Source of the DNA: JBQTGK01 sp052400665
GTDB lineage: Bacteria; Bacteroidota; Bacteroidia; Bacteroidales; Marinifilaceae
Reading direction: 5' to 3' (one strand)
DNA: 64,000 bases
Assembly: GCA_052400665.1 (NCBI GenBank)
Contig: JBQTGK010000004.1
Of the stretch, positions 53,422-62,716 are shown in pieces. Each line of letters starts with the position of its first letter. The first letter of the stretch is position 1. The position numbers were made by a program, and so were the translations under genes. The notes below the pieces were generated by a model that had not been told where the DNA came from, did not search any database, and was given only the letters and a program-made list of their open reading frames with translations.

Positions 53422-54429
53422 ATGAAAGAGGAAATTAAACTATCCGTTATTGTTCCGGTTTATAATAGGCCCGATGAAATGAAAGAATTGTTGGATAGTT
53501 TATCGGAGCAGACGAATAAAGATTTTGAATTGGTTGTTGTTGAGGATGGTTCTTCCATAAAAAGTGAAGAAGTGTGTAACGGCTATCGCGATAAAATTTC
53601 TATTTCCTATTATTATAAAGAAAATCAGGGGCCCAGTATTGGTCGCAATTTTGGTTTGGCTCGTGCAAAAGGTAACTATTACCTCTTTTTCGATTCCGAT
53701 TGTATTCTTCCTCCTCATTATATGGAAACCATTTATCAGGAATTATCAAACAATTTTGTAGATTGTTATGGTGGACCTGATGGGGCTATGGATGATTTTT
53801 CTGATTTTCAGAAAGCTGTTTCTTATGCCATGACTTCTTTTTTTACTACTGGAGGAATTCGTGGAGGAAAGAAGCAGGTTCATAAATTTCATCCCCGAAG
53901 TTTTAATCTTGGTTTTTCGAAAGCGGTTTATGAAAATACCGGAGGATTTCCTGTTACTACCATGCATCCTGGCGAAGATATGGTTTTCGCCATTGAGGTT
54001 ATTAAGCGTGGATTTGAAACCCGTTTGATTAGTGAGGCTTATGTTTTTCACAAAAGAAGAGTATCATTTAAAAAATTCTACAAACAGGTTTTCGGATTCG
54101 GAAAAACTCGCTATATCATATCAAAACATTATCCGGAAACATTTAAAATATTTTTCTTGTTTCCATCACTGTTTGTAGTAGGAACCATTGGAGCTTTATT
54201 GTTAGGCTTAAGCATGCATAGAATATTCGCATTTCCAGTTCTTGTTTATGCATTTCTTGTGTTTGCCGATGCCTTAAGCAAAAGCAAATCGTTGACCATT
54301 GCCATAAAATCTCTGGCTGCAAGTTTTGTGCAGCTCTTCGCCTATGGAATCGGTTTTATGGATGCCGTTTGGAAACACAAGGTTTTGGGTAAAGATGAGT
54401 TTGGTGTGTTTGGCAAAGGGTTTTATTAG
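53422..54429 (+). CDS. Family-2 glycosyltransferase
   Basis: The 335-residue protein has KLSVIVPVYNRPDEMKELLD, VVVEDGSS, the DxD-like FFDSDCILPPHY and GGFPVTTMHPGEDMVFAIEV (acceptor ED motif). Two C-terminal membrane helices follow (LFPSLFVVGTIGALLLGLSM; FPVLVYAFLVFADALSK). It starts 5 bp after the methyltransferase stop, so the two are co-expressed. Envelope glycan synthesis is the likely pathway; donor and acceptor unknown. Confidence 0.9.
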   Translation: MKEEIKLSVIVPVYNRPDEMKELLDSLSEQTNKDFELVVVEDGSSIKSEEVCNGYRDKISISYYYKENQGPSIGRNFGLARAKGNYYLFFDSDCILPPHYMETIYQELSNNFVDCYGGPDGAMDDFSDFQKAVSYAMTSFFTTGGIRGGKKQVHKFHPRSFNLGFSKAVYENTGGFPVTTMHPGEDMVFAIEVIKRGFETRLISEAYVFHKRRVSFKKFYKQVFGFGKTRYIISKHYPETFKIFFLFPSLFVVGTIGALLLGLSMHRIFAFPVLVYAFLVFADALSKSKSLTIAIKSLAASFVQLFAYGIGFMDAVWKHKVLGKDEFGVFGKGFY

Positions 54430-54440
54430 AATTAATTTCT

Positions 54441-54680
54441 CCATTTAGGTTTTTTATATATCCGTTGAGGTTCCGTATTGATATTTTTAGGTTCCGAACC
54501 CTAATTTTTAGGTTGGGGAACCTCAATTTTTAGGTTCGTAATTACTGCAGTTCGGTTATTTTAAGATGTGTTAGGGTTTGTAACCTAAACGTTTTTATAA
54601 ATAACCGAATTACTTCTATAAACAACCGAATTACTTCCCTAAATAAACCCAACACATTTATCCGAAACCTAAATACTAGG
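54441..54680. repeat. Intergenic block of short repeats at about 21-bp spacing
   Basis: TTTTTAGGTT occurs at 54484, 54505 and 54527 (spacing 21 and 22 bp). Its inverse AACCTAAA occurs at 54582 and 54666. AACCGAATTACTTC occurs twice, at 54603 and 54624 (21 bp apart). TTCGGTTATTT (from 54551) is inverted relative to AAATAACCGAA (from 54599), and GATGTGTTAGGGTTT (54565-54579) to AAACCCAACACAT (54645-54657), giving nested stems. There is no ORF in the 54430-54770 gap. Confidence 0.7.
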
Positions 54681-54770
54681 ATAAATAAGCCTAAAATATA
54701 GTTTTGCAAGCACAACAAATTAATAACAAACCTATTGATTTGGAAAATAGGATAGAAAAGATAAGCGAAA

Positions 54771-55670
54771 TTAAATTTGTTGTTCTAAGTATTTGATAAT
54801 CTCTTGTTCCTGATTAGGGTGAAACCAATTAATTTCTTCGTCTCTGCGAAACCATGATAATTGGCGTTTGGCATACCGCCTCGAGTTACGCTTAATTAAT
54901 TCAATAGCTTCTTCTAAGCTGATGTTACCTTCGAAATATTCAAATAATTCTTTGTATCCAACCGTGTTTAAGGAGTTATAATGTCTGTATTTAAAAACGG
55001 ATTTGGCTTCCTCAATCAAGCCTTCTTCTATCATGAGGTCAACTCTTCGATTTATTCTATCATATAATTCGGCTCTGTCGCGATTCAATCCAATTTTAAC
55101 GATGTTAAAATCTCGGTGTTTTTTCGAATTCGTCCTTAGTTCAGAATAAGGTTTTCCTGTCATCAAGCAAATTTCCACAGCATGAATTACGCGTTTTGCA
55201 TTTTTTAAATCAACTTGATTGTAAAAATCAGGATCGAGTTGTTTCAATTGCATTTGCATGTATTCTAAGCCTTGATTTTTATATTGTTCCATTACTTCTT
55301 TTCGTAGCTTTGGGTCAATTGTAGGAATATCATCAATACCATTACAAATAGCATCGATATACATCATGCTTCCGCCAACTAACAGAACTTCGTTCTTTTC
55401 TTTATAGAGTTTGGAAAGTAATTCGATGGTTTGTTGTTCGCATTCCCAGGAGCTAAAATAGTCGTGAATAGAATGGCTATGGATAAAATGATGCTTTACT
55501 GTTTCTAACTGTTCTTTTTCGGGTACTGCAGTTCCAATACTCAATTCCCGATATACCTGTCGGCTATCGGATGATGAGATTTCGGTTTTAAAGTGATTGG
55601 CTATATTGATACTTAAATCAGTTTTACCAACTCCTGTAGGACCAAGAATAACAATTAGGGTTTTCGACAT
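54771..55670 (-). CDS. miaA: tRNA dimethylallyltransferase
   Basis: The 299-residue protein starts at the ATG complementary to 55668-55670 (MSKTLIVILGPTGVGKTDLS). Motifs are the P-loop GPTGVGKT, SSDSRQVYRELSIGTAVP, the Asp in DSRQVY and RRYAKRQLSWFRRD. It adds a dimethylallyl group to A37 of tRNAs reading U-starting codons. A longer frame from 55751 (27 extra residues) runs through a promoter element and an inverted repeat and is rejected. Confidence 0.95.
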   Translation of the reverse strand: MSKTLIVILGPTGVGKTDLSINIANHFKTEISSSDSRQVYRELSIGTAVPEKEQLETVKHHFIHSHSIHDYFSSWECEQQTIELLSKLYKEKNEVLLVGGSMMYIDAICNGIDDIPTIDPKLRKEVMEQYKNQGLEYMQMQLKQLDPDFYNQVDLKNAKRVIHAVEICLMTGKPYSELRTNSKKHRDFNIVKIGLNRDRAELYDRINRRVDLMIEEGLIEEAKSVFKYRHYNSLNTVGYKELFEYFEGNISLEEAIELIKRNSRRYAKRQLSWFRRDEEINWFHPNQEQEIIKYLEQQI

Positions 55671-55706
55671 AGCAGGCTTGTGAAAATTAATGTATTTATT
55701 TTTATA

Positions 55707-55754
55707 AAAATGAGTAATATCGTTGCGATTATTCACAAAGATATTACTCATTTT
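55707..55754 (-). terminator. Inverted repeat containing the miaA promoter
   Basis: A 15-bp perfect inverted repeat (AAAATGAGTAATATC / GATATTACTCATTTT, 18-nt loop) followed by a T-rich tract on the minus strand makes a terminator for the pRiA4b ORF-3-like gene. The -7 element TATCTTTG (55736-55743, minus) for miaA lies at its upstream edge. Confidence 0.65.
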
Positions 55755-55775
55755 GAATTACTACTTATTTATTGC

Positions 55776-56351
55776 TTAAAGAATATCTTCATAATCATCC
55801 AGACTTTCAAACTCAGGACCATCATTTAAATCATCATCAAACTCAGCTAGGTAATCATCGGCAGTTTTTTCTTTTTTAGGAGCTGTGTCAAGTCCATCAA
55901 TATTTAGGTCTAATCCTTCAAAATTCTCAGCATCCATTTTAATTTGCTCAGGTGCATCACCTTTCGAAACAATACATTTTGGATATTTAGTTCTTGATTT
56001 AGCAATTCCTTTTTCTATTAATTCAATCGTAAAATATCTATCAGAGAAAAAGTCAAAAACATAAATAAGATCAGGCTTTTCTGAAGATACAAATTCACGA
56101 ATCATTGCTACATCCATAGGAACAACGTTCATATTATCGTCATCTTCAGTATTCATTTCGAAAAGAGCAATTTCTAACCCGCGTTCGCCAGTAGCTCCAA
56201 CCTGATAAAAAGATGCCATTTGCGAATTGTCATATTCTATAGCTTCCTGAATGGCATTATGAAACTCTAAATAAGTTTGTTCATGATTGATCTCTATTTC
56301 TCTCACAAATCCTTCCACTTCCGAAGAGGTGATTCTAAATTTATATATCAT
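55776..56351 (-). CDS. pRiA4b ORF-3-like protein
   Basis: The 191-residue protein starts MIYKFRITSSEVEGFVREIE, with TYLEFHNAIQEAIEYDNSQM. This is the beta-grasp-like pattern of plasmid pRiA4b ORF-3 / IS1096 passenger-type proteins, which are common chromosomal genes in Bacteroidota despite the name. The C-terminus is acidic (EFDDDLNDGPEFESLDDYED). It is the next gene after the reductase, 4 bp away. The function is not established. Confidence 0.8.
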   Translation of the reverse strand: MIYKFRITSSEVEGFVREIEINHEQTYLEFHNAIQEAIEYDNSQMASFYQVGATGERGLEIALFEMNTEDDDNMNVVPMDVAMIREFVSSEKPDLIYVFDFFSDRYFTIELIEKGIAKSRTKYPKCIVSKGDAPEQIKMDAENFEGLDLNIDGLDTAPKKEKTADDYLAEFDDDLNDGPEFESLDDYEDIL

Positions 56352-56355
56352 CTTG

Positions 56356-57429
56356 TTATTTTGATTTTAAATTTGATAAAAACGCAATTGTATCAACATT
56401 GTCGGCATAGTCCCATAATTCGGGTTCTTGTGCTTTCCCAAAGGGAATTGAAGCATCTAATTTATTGCTCACAATACATTGTATAAGATCCGAATTTGAT
56501 TTTAATGATTCGTTCAGACTCTTAATTTCGGAATAAAATTCATAGTTCACAAGTCCAATTGGCGAGGCTATGGATTGATTTTCGCTTAGAAGTAAAAATC
56601 CATTATCGAAATGTTCAATTTTATTCATTAACAGAAGAGACCTTTGGTAATCGTAATTGTTGGCATATTTACTATGATTGCCAACGTAGGCATAGTCTTT
56701 CCAGCAGTCAAGAAGTTTCGTAAAATCGTAGCTAGTTGGAACGTATAATTTTGAAACATTTCTACAGCCTAATCCAAAGTATAGAAAAATATCTTTTCCA
56801 AGTGCGATTAAGTCTTCTTTGCTTTCATTTCCGCTAAGTACAGCAACTGATGTTCTATTCTTACGGATGATATGCTGATATTTACCAAAATATGCTTCGA
56901 AATATCGTGCCGAATTATTGCTTCCTGTGGCAATAATAGCATCGAATTTGTTTTCGCCACTTAATCTGTCTGATTGAAATGAGATTAACGCCTTAAATTC
57001 TGGATTTATTTCTATTAAAATTTTAGAAATAAAATCTAAAAGCTGATTGTCTTTTGAAGATAATTTACCAATAAAATGATGTCCCGAAATTAATACCGAT
57101 AGCATGTCATGAAATCCAACCATTGGAATATTTCCGGCCATTATTACAGCAACTTTAAGTTCAGTATTTTCATTGGAAACTGGGTATTTAGAAAGCCATT
57201 TTTCTAGCTTTTCCTTGCTTAAAAAAGTACAGATTCCATTTATCGATGCATGAACATGAAATGGGGTAAACCATAAATTTTCATTAGACACTCGTGATGT
57301 AAGTGCTTTAAAATCATCGTAAAATACTGAATTTAAACGATGATTTGAGTTTGTCTCATTTTCTGAGCAAAACTGAGATAAAAAATCACCTAATTCACTA
57401 AAGCTTTTTATTCTCTGATTTAAGTTCAT
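56356..57429 (-). CDS. LuxC-family acyl-CoA reductase
   Basis: The 357-residue protein has LKVAVIMAGNIPMVGFHDML (NAD-binding segment of LuxC/acyl-CoA reductase), VLISGHHFIGKLSSKDNQLL, AIIATGSNNSARYFEAYFGK, and the catalytic Cys in YFGLGCRNVSKLYVP. LuxC enzymes reduce fatty acyl groups to aldehydes; Bacteroidota homologues occur without luxAB, so bioluminescence is not implied. The start at 57429 is preferred over 57456. Confidence 0.85.
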   Translation of the reverse strand: MNLNQRIKSFSELGDFLSQFCSENETNSNHRLNSVFYDDFKALTSRVSNENLWFTPFHVHASINGICTFLSKEKLEKWLSKYPVSNENTELKVAVIMAGNIPMVGFHDMLSVLISGHHFIGKLSSKDNQLLDFISKILIEINPEFKALISFQSDRLSGENKFDAIIATGSNNSARYFEAYFGKYQHIIRKNRTSVAVLSGNESKEDLIALGKDIFLYFGLGCRNVSKLYVPTSYDFTKLLDCWKDYAYVGNHSKYANNYDYQRSLLLMNKIEHFDNGFLLLSENQSIASPIGLVNYEFYSEIKSLNESLKSNSDLIQCIVSNKLDASIPFGKAQEPELWDYADNVDTIAFLSNLKSK

Positions 57430-57624
57430 AGTCTGATTCAAAAAATCCCCAATCAAACTTTATTTTAAAAGTTATTACCGGGGAGTTTCATTTAATATTT
57501 GTGCAAAGATAAAAATTGTTATCGAACAACCTTAACTATTTTAATTCTAATCTAAAGAATGAAAAAGAATCTTAATTGGTGTACTAATTGATAGTAGTTT
57601 TTCACTAATTTTTAAAGTGGTAAT

Positions 57625-57924
57625 TTATAATACTATCTTATAAAAGTAGTTGCCAATAATTAATAAGAACGAAATTAGTGAAAGTATTTTTAGGGTAACT
57701 GATCCCCATGAAAACCTGAACTTAACGTGTAAAAGTAATAGTATTATAAAACTCAGAATTGGAAGCAGAGCAGGGTATAGTTGTATCGATTCATAAATGT
57801 TCCCTTTTAGCAGAGCAATTAGGGCAGATTGAAAACCACAGCCAGGGCATTCAATTCCAAAGTATTTTTGAAAACTACAGGGAATTTGAACATTTTCCAG
57901 CCATTTAATAAATTGTTGCCACAT
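57625..57924 (-). CDS. DUF2752 membrane protein
   Basis: The 99-residue protein has the family signature ECPGCGFQSALIALLKGN near residue 30, with the flanking Cys in IPCSFQKYFG. Two hydrophobic segments follow (LYPALLPILSFIILLLLHV; LSLISFLLIIGNYFYKIVL). The CPGCG motif may bind a metal. Its role is unknown. Confidence 0.85.
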   Translation of the reverse strand: MWQQFIKWLENVQIPCSFQKYFGIECPGCGFQSALIALLKGNIYESIQLYPALLPILSFIILLLLHVKFRFSWGSVTLKILSLISFLLIIGNYFYKIVL

Positions 57925-57950
57925 GCTTAACAGCTATCTGTTTAGATTGT

Positions 57951-58640
57951 TTACTTAATTGAATTGTAGTAATTAAATATCTTAATCAGATCAGATTCTT
58001 TTTTATGTTTTAATTTATTTGTCTTTATAAAATTTGATAATTCTTTGTTTTTATCTTTAAAAATTTCTTTAGTAAGTGTTTTAATAGTCGGAATTTTAGA
58101 AACTATTTGTTTATCTGTTTTATAAAATAGTTTTGATTGAATGATGTAATGATCAGGAATTTTTTCTTCGAAACTAGATACATTTTCTTTTCCTTTTATG
58201 AGTTTGCACTGATAAAATTTTAAAAGCGAAATCTTCCCTTCTGCTAATATTTCGTAGTAAGATTTACTGTTCTTTAAATGAGAATTTGTGTAAATAAATT
58301 TAGAATCTTTAATTTTTATATATTCAATTTTATCAGATTTATTTAATGCTAGAGTGTCTTCGTTTAGAATTAATTGAAACTCTTGATTAAAAACAAAATA
58401 TCTAAGTCTGGTTTTCGATGGAGTATCGGAATTTGTAAACTTAACCAGTCCTTCTTCAAACGAATTATCTAAATAATATTCGCCCTTAAGATTAAATTCT
58501 TTTGAAAGAATATGAGGATTTAATTTGTCGCAATATTTATTGAATATTATTTGAGTTTGAGAATTGACCTGAGCATTCAGGTTTAAACTAATAAACAAAC
58601 AACCAAAAAGAACTATTATTGAACGATTAAAATCTTTCAT
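57951..58640 (-). CDS. Secreted protein of unknown function
   Basis: The 229-residue protein has a signal peptide (about 1-23, ending LNLNAQ) and a beta-rich body with no motif I recognise; the C-terminus is Lys/Asn-rich. It lies upstream of the DUF2752 gene on the same strand with a 26-bp gap. It is highly AT-rich, like its surroundings. Confidence 0.55.
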   Translation of the reverse strand: MKDFNRSIIVLFGCLFISLNLNAQVNSQTQIIFNKYCDKLNPHILSKEFNLKGEYYLDNSFEEGLVKFTNSDTPSKTRLRYFVFNQEFQLILNEDTLALNKSDKIEYIKIKDSKFIYTNSHLKNSKSYYEILAEGKISLLKFYQCKLIKGKENVSSFEEKIPDHYIIQSKLFYKTDKQIVSKIPTIKTLTKEIFKDKNKELSNFIKTNKLKHKKESDLIKIFNYYNSIK

Positions 58641-58698
58641 GATATATAAATTTATAAATTAAGTCTTTTGAATAATTTACAATATAACAATAAAAGAC

Positions 58699-58729
58699 AA
58701 AAAAAGGTCGATGTTTTCACACCGACCTT
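58699..58729 (-). terminator. Terminator of acnB
   Basis: Stem AAGGTCG / CGACCTT with a 12-nt loop is followed on the minus strand by a T-run, 19 bp after the acnB stop. Confidence 0.75.
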
Positions 58730-58747
58730 ATGTATGTTGATTGCAGT

Positions 58748-61300
58748 CTACAAGTCTCTACGTTGATATAGGCTATCAGTCATATCCATTTCGTCGAACT
58801 GCATGTATTGATATATTTCTTCTTTGTGAGCAGCAATTTTCTCATTGTAAATTTTCATATACTCAGCAGGACTTGGTAGTTTACCAAGAACAGCAACAAC
58901 AGCACCAAGTTCGGCCGATCCCAAATAAACCTGAGCTCCTGTACCCATACGGTTATTAAAGTTACGGGTTGAGGTTGAAAATACAGTAGAATTATCAGGT
59001 ACTCTTAATTGATTTCCCATGCATAGCGAACATCCAGGAGTCTCGATACGAACACCTAACTGAGAGAAAGTAGAAAATGTCGCTTCTTCTTTCAATACAG
59101 CCTGATCCATACGAGTTGGAGGTGCAATATAAGTTCGCACCTTATCTGATGGAGTTAAACCATTCCAAACTTTCTCACAAGCGCGGAAATGACCAATATT
59201 TGTCATACAAGAACCAATGAATACATCCTTAATTTCAGTATTCTGAACATCAGAAAGTAATTTCACGTCATCAGGATCGTTAGGACAACAAAGGATAGGT
59301 TCGTTAATTTCAGAAAGATCAATTTCTAGTGTTGCAGCATATTCTGCATTTTCGTCTCTTGAAAGTAATACCGGATTAGCCAACCACTCATTACAAGCAT
59401 CGATACGGTTCTGAATCGTTTGAGCGTCTTTGTATCCCATTTCGATCATTGATTCCATCAAGGCAACATTAGACTTTACATACTCTACAACACGTTCCTC
59501 TGATAATTTAATACAACCAGCAGCTGCAGAACGCTCAGCAGTAGCATCGGTTAACTCGAAAGCTTGCTCAACAGTAATATCATCAAGACCTTCCATTTCG
59601 ATAATTTTACCATTAAAAATATTGATCTTATTCTTCTTAGGAACTGTTAACTGTCCGTTTTGGATTGCAAAATAAGGAATAGCATTTACCACATCACGCA
59701 AAGTGATACCTGGGTTTAGCTTACCTTTAAATTTGATTAATACAGACTCTGGCATATCCAATGGCATGAAACCTAATGCACCAGCAAAAGCAACCAAACC
59801 AGAACCAGCTGGGAATGAAATACCCAATGGGAAACGTGTATGAGAATCACCACCTGTACCAACTGTATCAGGAATCAATAAACGGTTCAGCCATGAGTGA
59901 ATTACACCATCTCCTTGTTTTAAAGGTACACCTTTACGCTCAGAAATAAATTTAGGCATGCTTTTGTGCATTGCTATATCGGTTGCTTTGGGGTAGGCAG
60001 CTGTGTGGCAAAATGATTGCATAAACATTGGAGCTTCGAATTTTAAGCATGCCAACTCTTTAATCTCATCACGAGTCATAGGACCTGTTGTATCCTGCGA
60101 TCCTACGGTTGTCATTTTTGGAGCACATGATGTTCCTGGCAATACACCTTCAACACCACAAGCTTTACCTACTATTTTTTGAGCCATAGTATAGCCCTGA
60201 TTGGCTTTAGGTTTTGGGTTACTTGCAAGTTTAAAAATATCAGTAGCTGGTAATCCAAGTAAATTGCGTGCTTTTTCGGTTAAAGCTTTACCAATTATTA
60301 ATGGAATTCGTCCACCGGCACGGTATTCGTCAGTTAATGTATCAGGAGCTAAAGAATACGTACAAACTATTTCGCCATTGCGAGTAATTTCACCTTTGGT
60401 ATTGTTAATGATGATTTCATCACCTGTATTTAATGCAGAAACATCGGTTATAATTGGTAATCCACCCGAATCTTGTGTTGTATTGTAAAAAATTGGTGCA
60501 ATAGCGCCACCAATTACTACGCCAGCAGTACGTTTGTTAGGTACACATGGAATATCTTCACCAATGTGCCAAAGTAAAGAGTTAGCAGCTGATTTACGAG
60601 AAGAACCAGTACCCACAACGTCGCCTACGAAAGCAACTTTGTGTCCTTCTTTTCTCCAATTAGCAATCGTTTCAATACCATCTTCGAAACGACCAGCTCC
60701 CATAGCTAAGGCGTGCAATGGAATATCAGGACGAGTAAACGCCTGAGATGCAGGAGAAAAGTCATCTGTATTGATTTCACCTTCTACTTTGTAAACTTTA
60801 AGCTTAATTTCTTCAGGCAATTCTTCACGAGTGGTAAACCATTCGGCTTTTGCCCAGGATTCAATTACACTTTTAGCAGCAGCATTGGTTTTAGATAATT
60901 CAGCAACTGTTTCGAAAGCATCATAGACAAGGATAATTCCCTTAAGTGCTTCGGCAGCTTCCACAGCTAAAGCTTCGTCTTTTAAAGCTTCAACTAAAAC
61001 AGTTACATTGTATCCACCCATCATTGTTCCTAAAATCTGAATTGCTTCAGATTTTGTGATAATTGGTGAACTCAATTCATTTGTTAAAAGTTTTCCTAAA
61101 AATTCAGCTTTTACTTTAGTTGAATCATCTACACCAGGAGCGATTCTTTCTTTGAATAAATACAACAGAAAATCCTCTTTTTCCTGGATAGGATTTTGCA
61201 ATAGTTTGCAAAGTTCTGCAGTTTGTTCTGCATTTAATGGCAATGCCGGGATACCCTTGGTAGCGCGGGCTGCTTCGTGTTTTAAGTATGCGTCAATCAT
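58748..61300 (-). CDS. acnB: Aconitate hydratase B
   Basis: The 850-residue enzyme starts MIDAYLKHEAARATKGIPAL, an AcnB-type HEAT-like N-terminus, and then has the swivel domain early in the chain (AMGAGRFEDGIETI; GTGSSRKSAANSLLWHIGED). The [4Fe-4S] ligand cysteines are in VFIGSCMTNIGHFRACEKVW and TPGCSLCMGNQLRVP, with SFCHTAAYPKATD and GGDSHTRFPLGIS. The domain order identifies AcnB rather than AcnA. It converts citrate to isocitrate, with possible 2-methylisocitrate dehydratase activity. A -7 element (TATGTTTG, minus, 61374-61381) precedes it. Confidence 0.97.
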   Translation of the reverse strand: MIDAYLKHEAARATKGIPALPLNAEQTAELCKLLQNPIQEKEDFLLYLFKERIAPGVDDSTKVKAEFLGKLLTNELSSPIITKSEAIQILGTMMGGYNVTVLVEALKDEALAVEAAEALKGIILVYDAFETVAELSKTNAAAKSVIESWAKAEWFTTREELPEEIKLKVYKVEGEINTDDFSPASQAFTRPDIPLHALAMGAGRFEDGIETIANWRKEGHKVAFVGDVVGTGSSRKSAANSLLWHIGEDIPCVPNKRTAGVVIGGAIAPIFYNTTQDSGGLPIITDVSALNTGDEIIINNTKGEITRNGEIVCTYSLAPDTLTDEYRAGGRIPLIIGKALTEKARNLLGLPATDIFKLASNPKPKANQGYTMAQKIVGKACGVEGVLPGTSCAPKMTTVGSQDTTGPMTRDEIKELACLKFEAPMFMQSFCHTAAYPKATDIAMHKSMPKFISERKGVPLKQGDGVIHSWLNRLLIPDTVGTGGDSHTRFPLGISFPAGSGLVAFAGALGFMPLDMPESVLIKFKGKLNPGITLRDVVNAIPYFAIQNGQLTVPKKNKINIFNGKIIEMEGLDDITVEQAFELTDATAERSAAAGCIKLSEERVVEYVKSNVALMESMIEMGYKDAQTIQNRIDACNEWLANPVLLSRDENAEYAATLEIDLSEINEPILCCPNDPDDVKLLSDVQNTEIKDVFIGSCMTNIGHFRACEKVWNGLTPSDKVRTYIAPPTRMDQAVLKEEATFSTFSQLGVRIETPGCSLCMGNQLRVPDNSTVFSTSTRNFNNRMGTGAQVYLGSAELGAVVAVLGKLPSPAEYMKIYNEKIAAHKEEIYQYMQFDEMDMTDSLYQRRDL

Positions 61301-61373
61301 TGGTTTGTTGATAGGATTATGTTCCTTAAGTGATTTGTATTTTTTAAATAAAGAATTATTCCTTTATTCATAA

Positions 61374-61381
61374 CAAACATA
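61374..61381 (-). promoter_or_regulatory. -7 element of acnB
   Basis: TATGTTTG on the minus strand matches TAnnTTTG about 74 bp before the acnB ATG. Confidence 0.45.
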
Positions 61382-61440
61382 TAGTTTTTCTATTTACACG
61401 ATTCACGTAATCAAGTATTTTATATCATGTTTTAGGGCAT

Positions 61441-61468
61441 AAAAAAAGCTCTCCGTTTGGAGAGCTTT
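61441..61468 (-). terminator. Terminator of gap
   Basis: A 10-bp stem AAAGCTCTCC / GGAGAGCTTT with loop GTTT is followed on the minus strand by a T-run, 20 bp after the gap stop. Confidence 0.85.
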
Positions 61469-61488
61469 AATTTTATATCTGGTACGGA

Positions 61489-62496
61489 TTATTTTACTGA
61501 ATCCATGTACTCAACTAATTCACATACTTTAGTAGAGTATCCCATTTCATTGTCATACCATGAAACAACTTTTACGAAAGTTGAAGACAATTGGATACCT
61601 GCTTTAGCATCAAAGATAGAAGTTCTGGTATCACCAGTGAAGTCGTTAGAAACAACCATATCCTCAGTATAACCAAGAACACCAGCTAATTCACCTTCTG
61701 AAGCTTCTTTCATTGCAGCACAAATAGCTTCGTAAGAAGTTTCTTTCTCTAAACGTACAGTTAAATCAACTACAGATACATCTGGTGTAGGAACACGGAA
61801 AGACATACCAGTTAATTTTCCATTCAATGCAGGAATTACTTTACCTACAGCTTTAGCAGCACCAGTAGAAGAAGGAATGATGTTTTGACCAGCTCCACGT
61901 CCACCTCTCCAATCCTTAGCAGAAGGACCGTCAACAGTTTTTTGAGTTGCAGTGGTAGCGTGTACAGTTGTCATTAAACCTTCAATAATACCAAACTTGT
62001 CGTTCAATACTTTAGCTACAGGAGCTAAACAGTTTGTAGTACAAGAAGCATTAGATACGAAAGTCATGTCGTTAGTGTATTCTTTGTTGTTTACACCCAT
62101 AACGAACATTGGAGTATCGTCTTTTGATGGAGCAGACATGATAACTTTCTTAGCACCAGCATCGATATGACCTTGAGCTGATTCTTTTGTTAAGAAAAGA
62201 CCAGTTGACTCAACTACATATTCAGCACCTACGGCACCCCAGTTAATATCAGCAGGATTTCTTTCAGCAGAAACGCGAACAACGTTACCATTAACTACTA
62301 ACTGACCATCTTTCACTTCAACAGTACCGTTGAATTTTCCATGAGTAGAATCATATTTTAACATGTAAGCCATGTAATCTACATCAATAAGGTCGTTAAT
62401 TGCAACTACTTCGATGTTGCCTTTTGCTACAGCTTGACGGAATACGAAACGTCCGATACGGCCAAATCCGTTGATACCAATTTTAATCTTTGACAT
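61489..62496 (-). CDS. gap: Glyceraldehyde-3-phosphate dehydrogenase
   Basis: The 335-residue enzyme has the Rossmann start KIGINGFGRIGRFVFRQAVA, the catalytic Cys in SNASCTTNCLAPVAKVLND, TTVHATTATQKTVDGPS, and SWYDNEMGYSTKV. The aspartate IDVDYM in the loop after the second strand does not decide NAD/NADP preference. It is a glycolytic/gluconeogenic enzyme with highly biased codon use. A -7 element precedes it. Confidence 0.97.
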   Translation of the reverse strand: MSKIKIGINGFGRIGRFVFRQAVAKGNIEVVAINDLIDVDYMAYMLKYDSTHGKFNGTVEVKDGQLVVNGNVVRVSAERNPADINWGAVGAEYVVESTGLFLTKESAQGHIDAGAKKVIMSAPSKDDTPMFVMGVNNKEYTNDMTFVSNASCTTNCLAPVAKVLNDKFGIIEGLMTTVHATTATQKTVDGPSAKDWRGGRGAGQNIIPSSTGAAKAVGKVIPALNGKLTGMSFRVPTPDVSVVDLTVRLEKETSYEAICAAMKEASEGELAGVLGYTEDMVVSNDFTGDTRTSIFDAKAGIQLSSTFVKVVSWYDNEMGYSTKVCELVEYMDSVK

Positions 62497-62538
62497 TGTG
62501 TATAAATTTTAATTTATAAACCCTTTGTTTCTCAATGG

Positions 62539-62546
62539 CAAAAGTA
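62539..62546 (-). promoter_or_regulatory. -7 element of gap
   Basis: TACTTTTG on the minus strand matches TAnnTTTG 43 bp before the gap ATG. Confidence 0.5.
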
Positions 62547-62680
62547 TGTAATTTAAAAATATTTTGTATATAAAAAATGAAAAAAAATAAAGATATTTTT
62601 AATGATTAAATTAGGTTAATTTACTAATTATTAGAGATTAAGTCTCGATTAAAACGATTGCAATAGTCTACTTTAAACAA

Positions 62681-62709
62681 AAAAAAATCTCATTTAAAGA
62701 GATTTTTTT
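62681..62709 (-). terminator. Terminator of the tiny lipoprotein gene
   Basis: An 11-bp A/T-rich stem AAAAAAATCTC / GAGATTTTTTT with a 7-nt loop, 7 bp past the stop codon. Confidence 0.75.
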
Positions 62710-62716
62710 ATTTAGT

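Noticed and set aside
54484..54536. CRISPR array because of regularly spaced repeats
   Set aside because: The repeats are only 10 bp, spacing is 21-22 bp, there are three copies and no cas genes nearby.
55776..56351. IS element or plasmid insertion suggested by the pRiA4b/IS1096 name
   Set aside because: No transposase, inverted terminal repeats or target duplications are seen; the family is a normal chromosomal gene in this phylum.
56356..57429. Bioluminescence operon from the LuxC-like reductase
   Set aside because: No luxA, luxB, luxD or luxE is near; LuxC-type reductases occur widely without light production.
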